This document shows positions 34,957 through 36,582 of a stretch of DNA of 36,582 nucleotides, in pieces. Location: contig VBOO01000018.1 of the NCBI GenBank assembly GCA_005877505.1, forward strand, positions 1 through 36,582, given 5' to 3'. The notes under the pieces are model-generated. The model saw only the letters and a program-made list of their open reading frames with translations. It was not told the origin of the DNA and did no database searches. A program made the position numbers and the translations under genes. The first letter of the stretch is position 1; each line of letters begins with the position of its first letter. Source of the DNA: Nitrospirota bacterium (GTDB lineage: Bacteria; Nitrospirota; Nitrospiria; Nitrospirales; NS-4).

Positions 34957-35820
34957 CTACTTCCCCGCCGGCTTGATCCTCTTCCCTTCGAAGGCAATCG
35001 TTTCGCCCGGGTGCAGTTGCCGGAACGGAACGCCTTGCTTTTTGAGCGCCTGACGGAACAGTGTGGCGTCCTGCGCCAGGACCGGGAACGTCATGAAGTG
35101 CATCGGGATCGCCAGCTTCACCCTCACGCTGGCCGCCGCGCGCGCCGCCATCTCCGGTTCCATCCCGAAGTGCCCGCCGATGTTGATCAGGGCCACGTCC
35201 GGGGCGTAGTGTTCGCCGATGAGGTCCATGTCCTTGAAGTACGCGGTGTCCCCGGAATGATAGATCGTGGGCCCGTTCCTGATCTTCAGGATGAACCCGG
35301 CGGCGACGCCGCCCGTGGCTAACTCCGGCTCCTGCTCCTTGTCCTTGGCAAAGGGATTCCCCAGACCGCTCGAGTGCACGGCCGGCGTCATCGCCACCAC
35401 GACCTCGCCGTCGGCAATCGTGATCTCCCCGCCGATGTTCATCAGGGTGTCGAAGCCCATCTGCTCCTTGGGATAGCCGAGCAGCTTTGCCATGTTCGTG
35501 CCCAGCTCGAAGTTGGTGATCAGGCGCGCGCCGGTCTTCTTCGCAATCGCCACGGCATCCCCGACGTGGTCGAAATGGCCATGCGTGATCAGGATGTAAT
35601 CGGCCTTCTTGAGGTCCGCCAGCGGATCGCCTTTGTCCTTGGCCTTGAGATTCACCGGGTTCGTGAGCCATGGGTCGATCAAGAGCACCACGCCGTTGGG
35701 CGTCGCGATCTCAAAGGCCGCATGGCCGTGCCAGGTCAGGGTGGTCAATGACGCGGCGTTGGCGCCCGATGCGACCAGCGCGATCATTCCGAGCAGCGCG
35801 ACCCCGAGTTTGCGTATCAT
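34957..35820 (-). CDS. UPF0173-like metal-dependent hydrolase (metallo-beta-lactamase fold), exported
   Basis: LTTLTWHGHAAFEI, ILITHGHFDHVGDA, TIYHSGDTAYFKDM; start MIRKLGVALLGMIALVASGANA. Confidence 0.92.
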   Translation of the reverse strand: MIRKLGVALLGMIALVASGANAASLTTLTWHGHAAFEIATPNGVVLLIDPWLTNPVNLKAKDKGDPLADLKKADYILITHGHFDHVGDAVAIAKKTGARLITNFELGTNMAKLLGYPKEQMGFDTLMNIGGEITIADGEVVVAMTPAVHSSGLGNPFAKDKEQEPELATGGVAAGFILKIRNGPTIYHSGDTAYFKDMDLIGEHYAPDVALINIGGHFGMEPEMAARAAASVRVKLAIPMHFMTFPVLAQDATLFRQALKKQGVPFRQLHPGETIAFEGKRIKPAGK

Positions 35821-35970
35821 GCGACGCCTCCTGTCTGCGTGGTCCATGCCGAATTTGTTCCTCGAATTGTTGTCTCTCAGACCGGAAGAGGAAGACCGCT
35901 TGCGACGGTTCATTCTCCCCGTGCCGCTCGGCCGCCCCCCAACCGGTGAGAGGACGAAAAGGGGCTGTGG

Positions 35971-36582
35971 CTAGACCGAGCCCCGCGGGCTCAACGCTCC
36001 CTGCACAGCCTTACCGATCTCCGCGGGATTGCGGACGACGATGACGCCGGCGTCCTCCAGAGCGGCCATCTTCTCGGCGGCCGTGCCCTTGCCCCCGGCG
36101 ATGATCGCCCCGGCGTGTCCCATGCGGCGCCCGGGCGGTGCCGTGATGCCGGCGATGAAGCCGATGACCGGCTTACGGATTTCCTGCTTGATGAAGGCCG
36201 CGGCTTTTTCCTCAGCCTCCCCGCCGATCTCACCAATCATGACCACCGCGTCTGTCTCCGGGTCTTTTTCGAACATCGCCAAGAGATCGATATATCCGGT
36301 GCCGATGATCGGATCGCCGCCGATCCCGATGCAGGTCGTTTCGCCGAGCCCCAGGGTCGTGAGCTGATTGACCGCCTCGTAGGTGAGCGTCCCGCTGCGG
36401 GAGATCACCCCCACCCGCCCCTTCTTGTGGATGAAGCCGGGCATGATCCCGATCTTGCACTCGTCCGCCGTGATGATCCCCGGACAGTTCGGCCCGATCA
36501 ACCGGACCTCACGGCCCCGCAGGGCCCGTGTCACCCGCACCATGTCGTTGACGGGGATGCCCTCCGTGATGCAGACGATCAG
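35971..36582 (-). CDS. sucD: Succinyl-CoA synthetase alpha subunit, 5' part cut off by window end
   Basis: [71 protein letters not shown]. Confidence 0.95.
   Translation of the reverse strand: MIVCITEGIPVNDMVRVTRALRGREVRLIGPNCPGIITADECKIGIMPGFIHKKGRVGVISRSGTLTYEAVNQLTTLGLGETTCIGIGGDPIIGTGYIDLLAMFEKDPETDAVVMIGEIGGEAEEKAAAFIKQEIRKPVIGFIAGITAPPGRRMGHAGAIIAGGKGTAAEKMAALEDAGVIVVRNPAEIGKAVQGALSPRGSV

Overview
High-GC bacterial chromosomal window, mostly housekeeping genes; a Nitrospira/Nitrospirota-like origin is only a guess. Recognisable blocks: leucine-dehydrogenase-like gene; uppS-cdsA-dxr-rseP-proS; proC-(67 aa ORF)-dut-rpiA-glycogen debranching enzyme-SDR-cytochrome c (minus strand); an atypical sensor-kinase-like gene; AmpG-like MFS; SUMF1/FGE-domain protein; LpoA-like/periplasmic-binding protein-M50 protease-trpS-PEBP; a duplicated receiver/coiled-coil region around an Er-VIT (VIT1/CCC1) gene; TPR protein; UPF0173 hydrolase; partial sucD. 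No rRNA, tRNA, CRISPR array or transposase was recognised. The most interesting content is non-canonical. (1) A compositionally distinct two-gene cassette, a PD-(D/E)XK-like nuclease plus a trypsin-like protease, lies between two inverted copies of a ~115 bp repeat. (2) Several families of palindromic/REP-like repeats have entered or abut coding sequences (proS, leucine dehydrogenase C-terminus, proC stop codon, lipoprotein N-terminus). (3) A sensor-kinase-like protein has Gln where the phospho-accepting His should be. (4) An ancient tandem duplication at ~30.3-34.4 kb has a readable junction, a truncated paralog and a frameshifted coiled-coil paralog. All calls come from reading the sequence and supplied ORFs; no searches were run.
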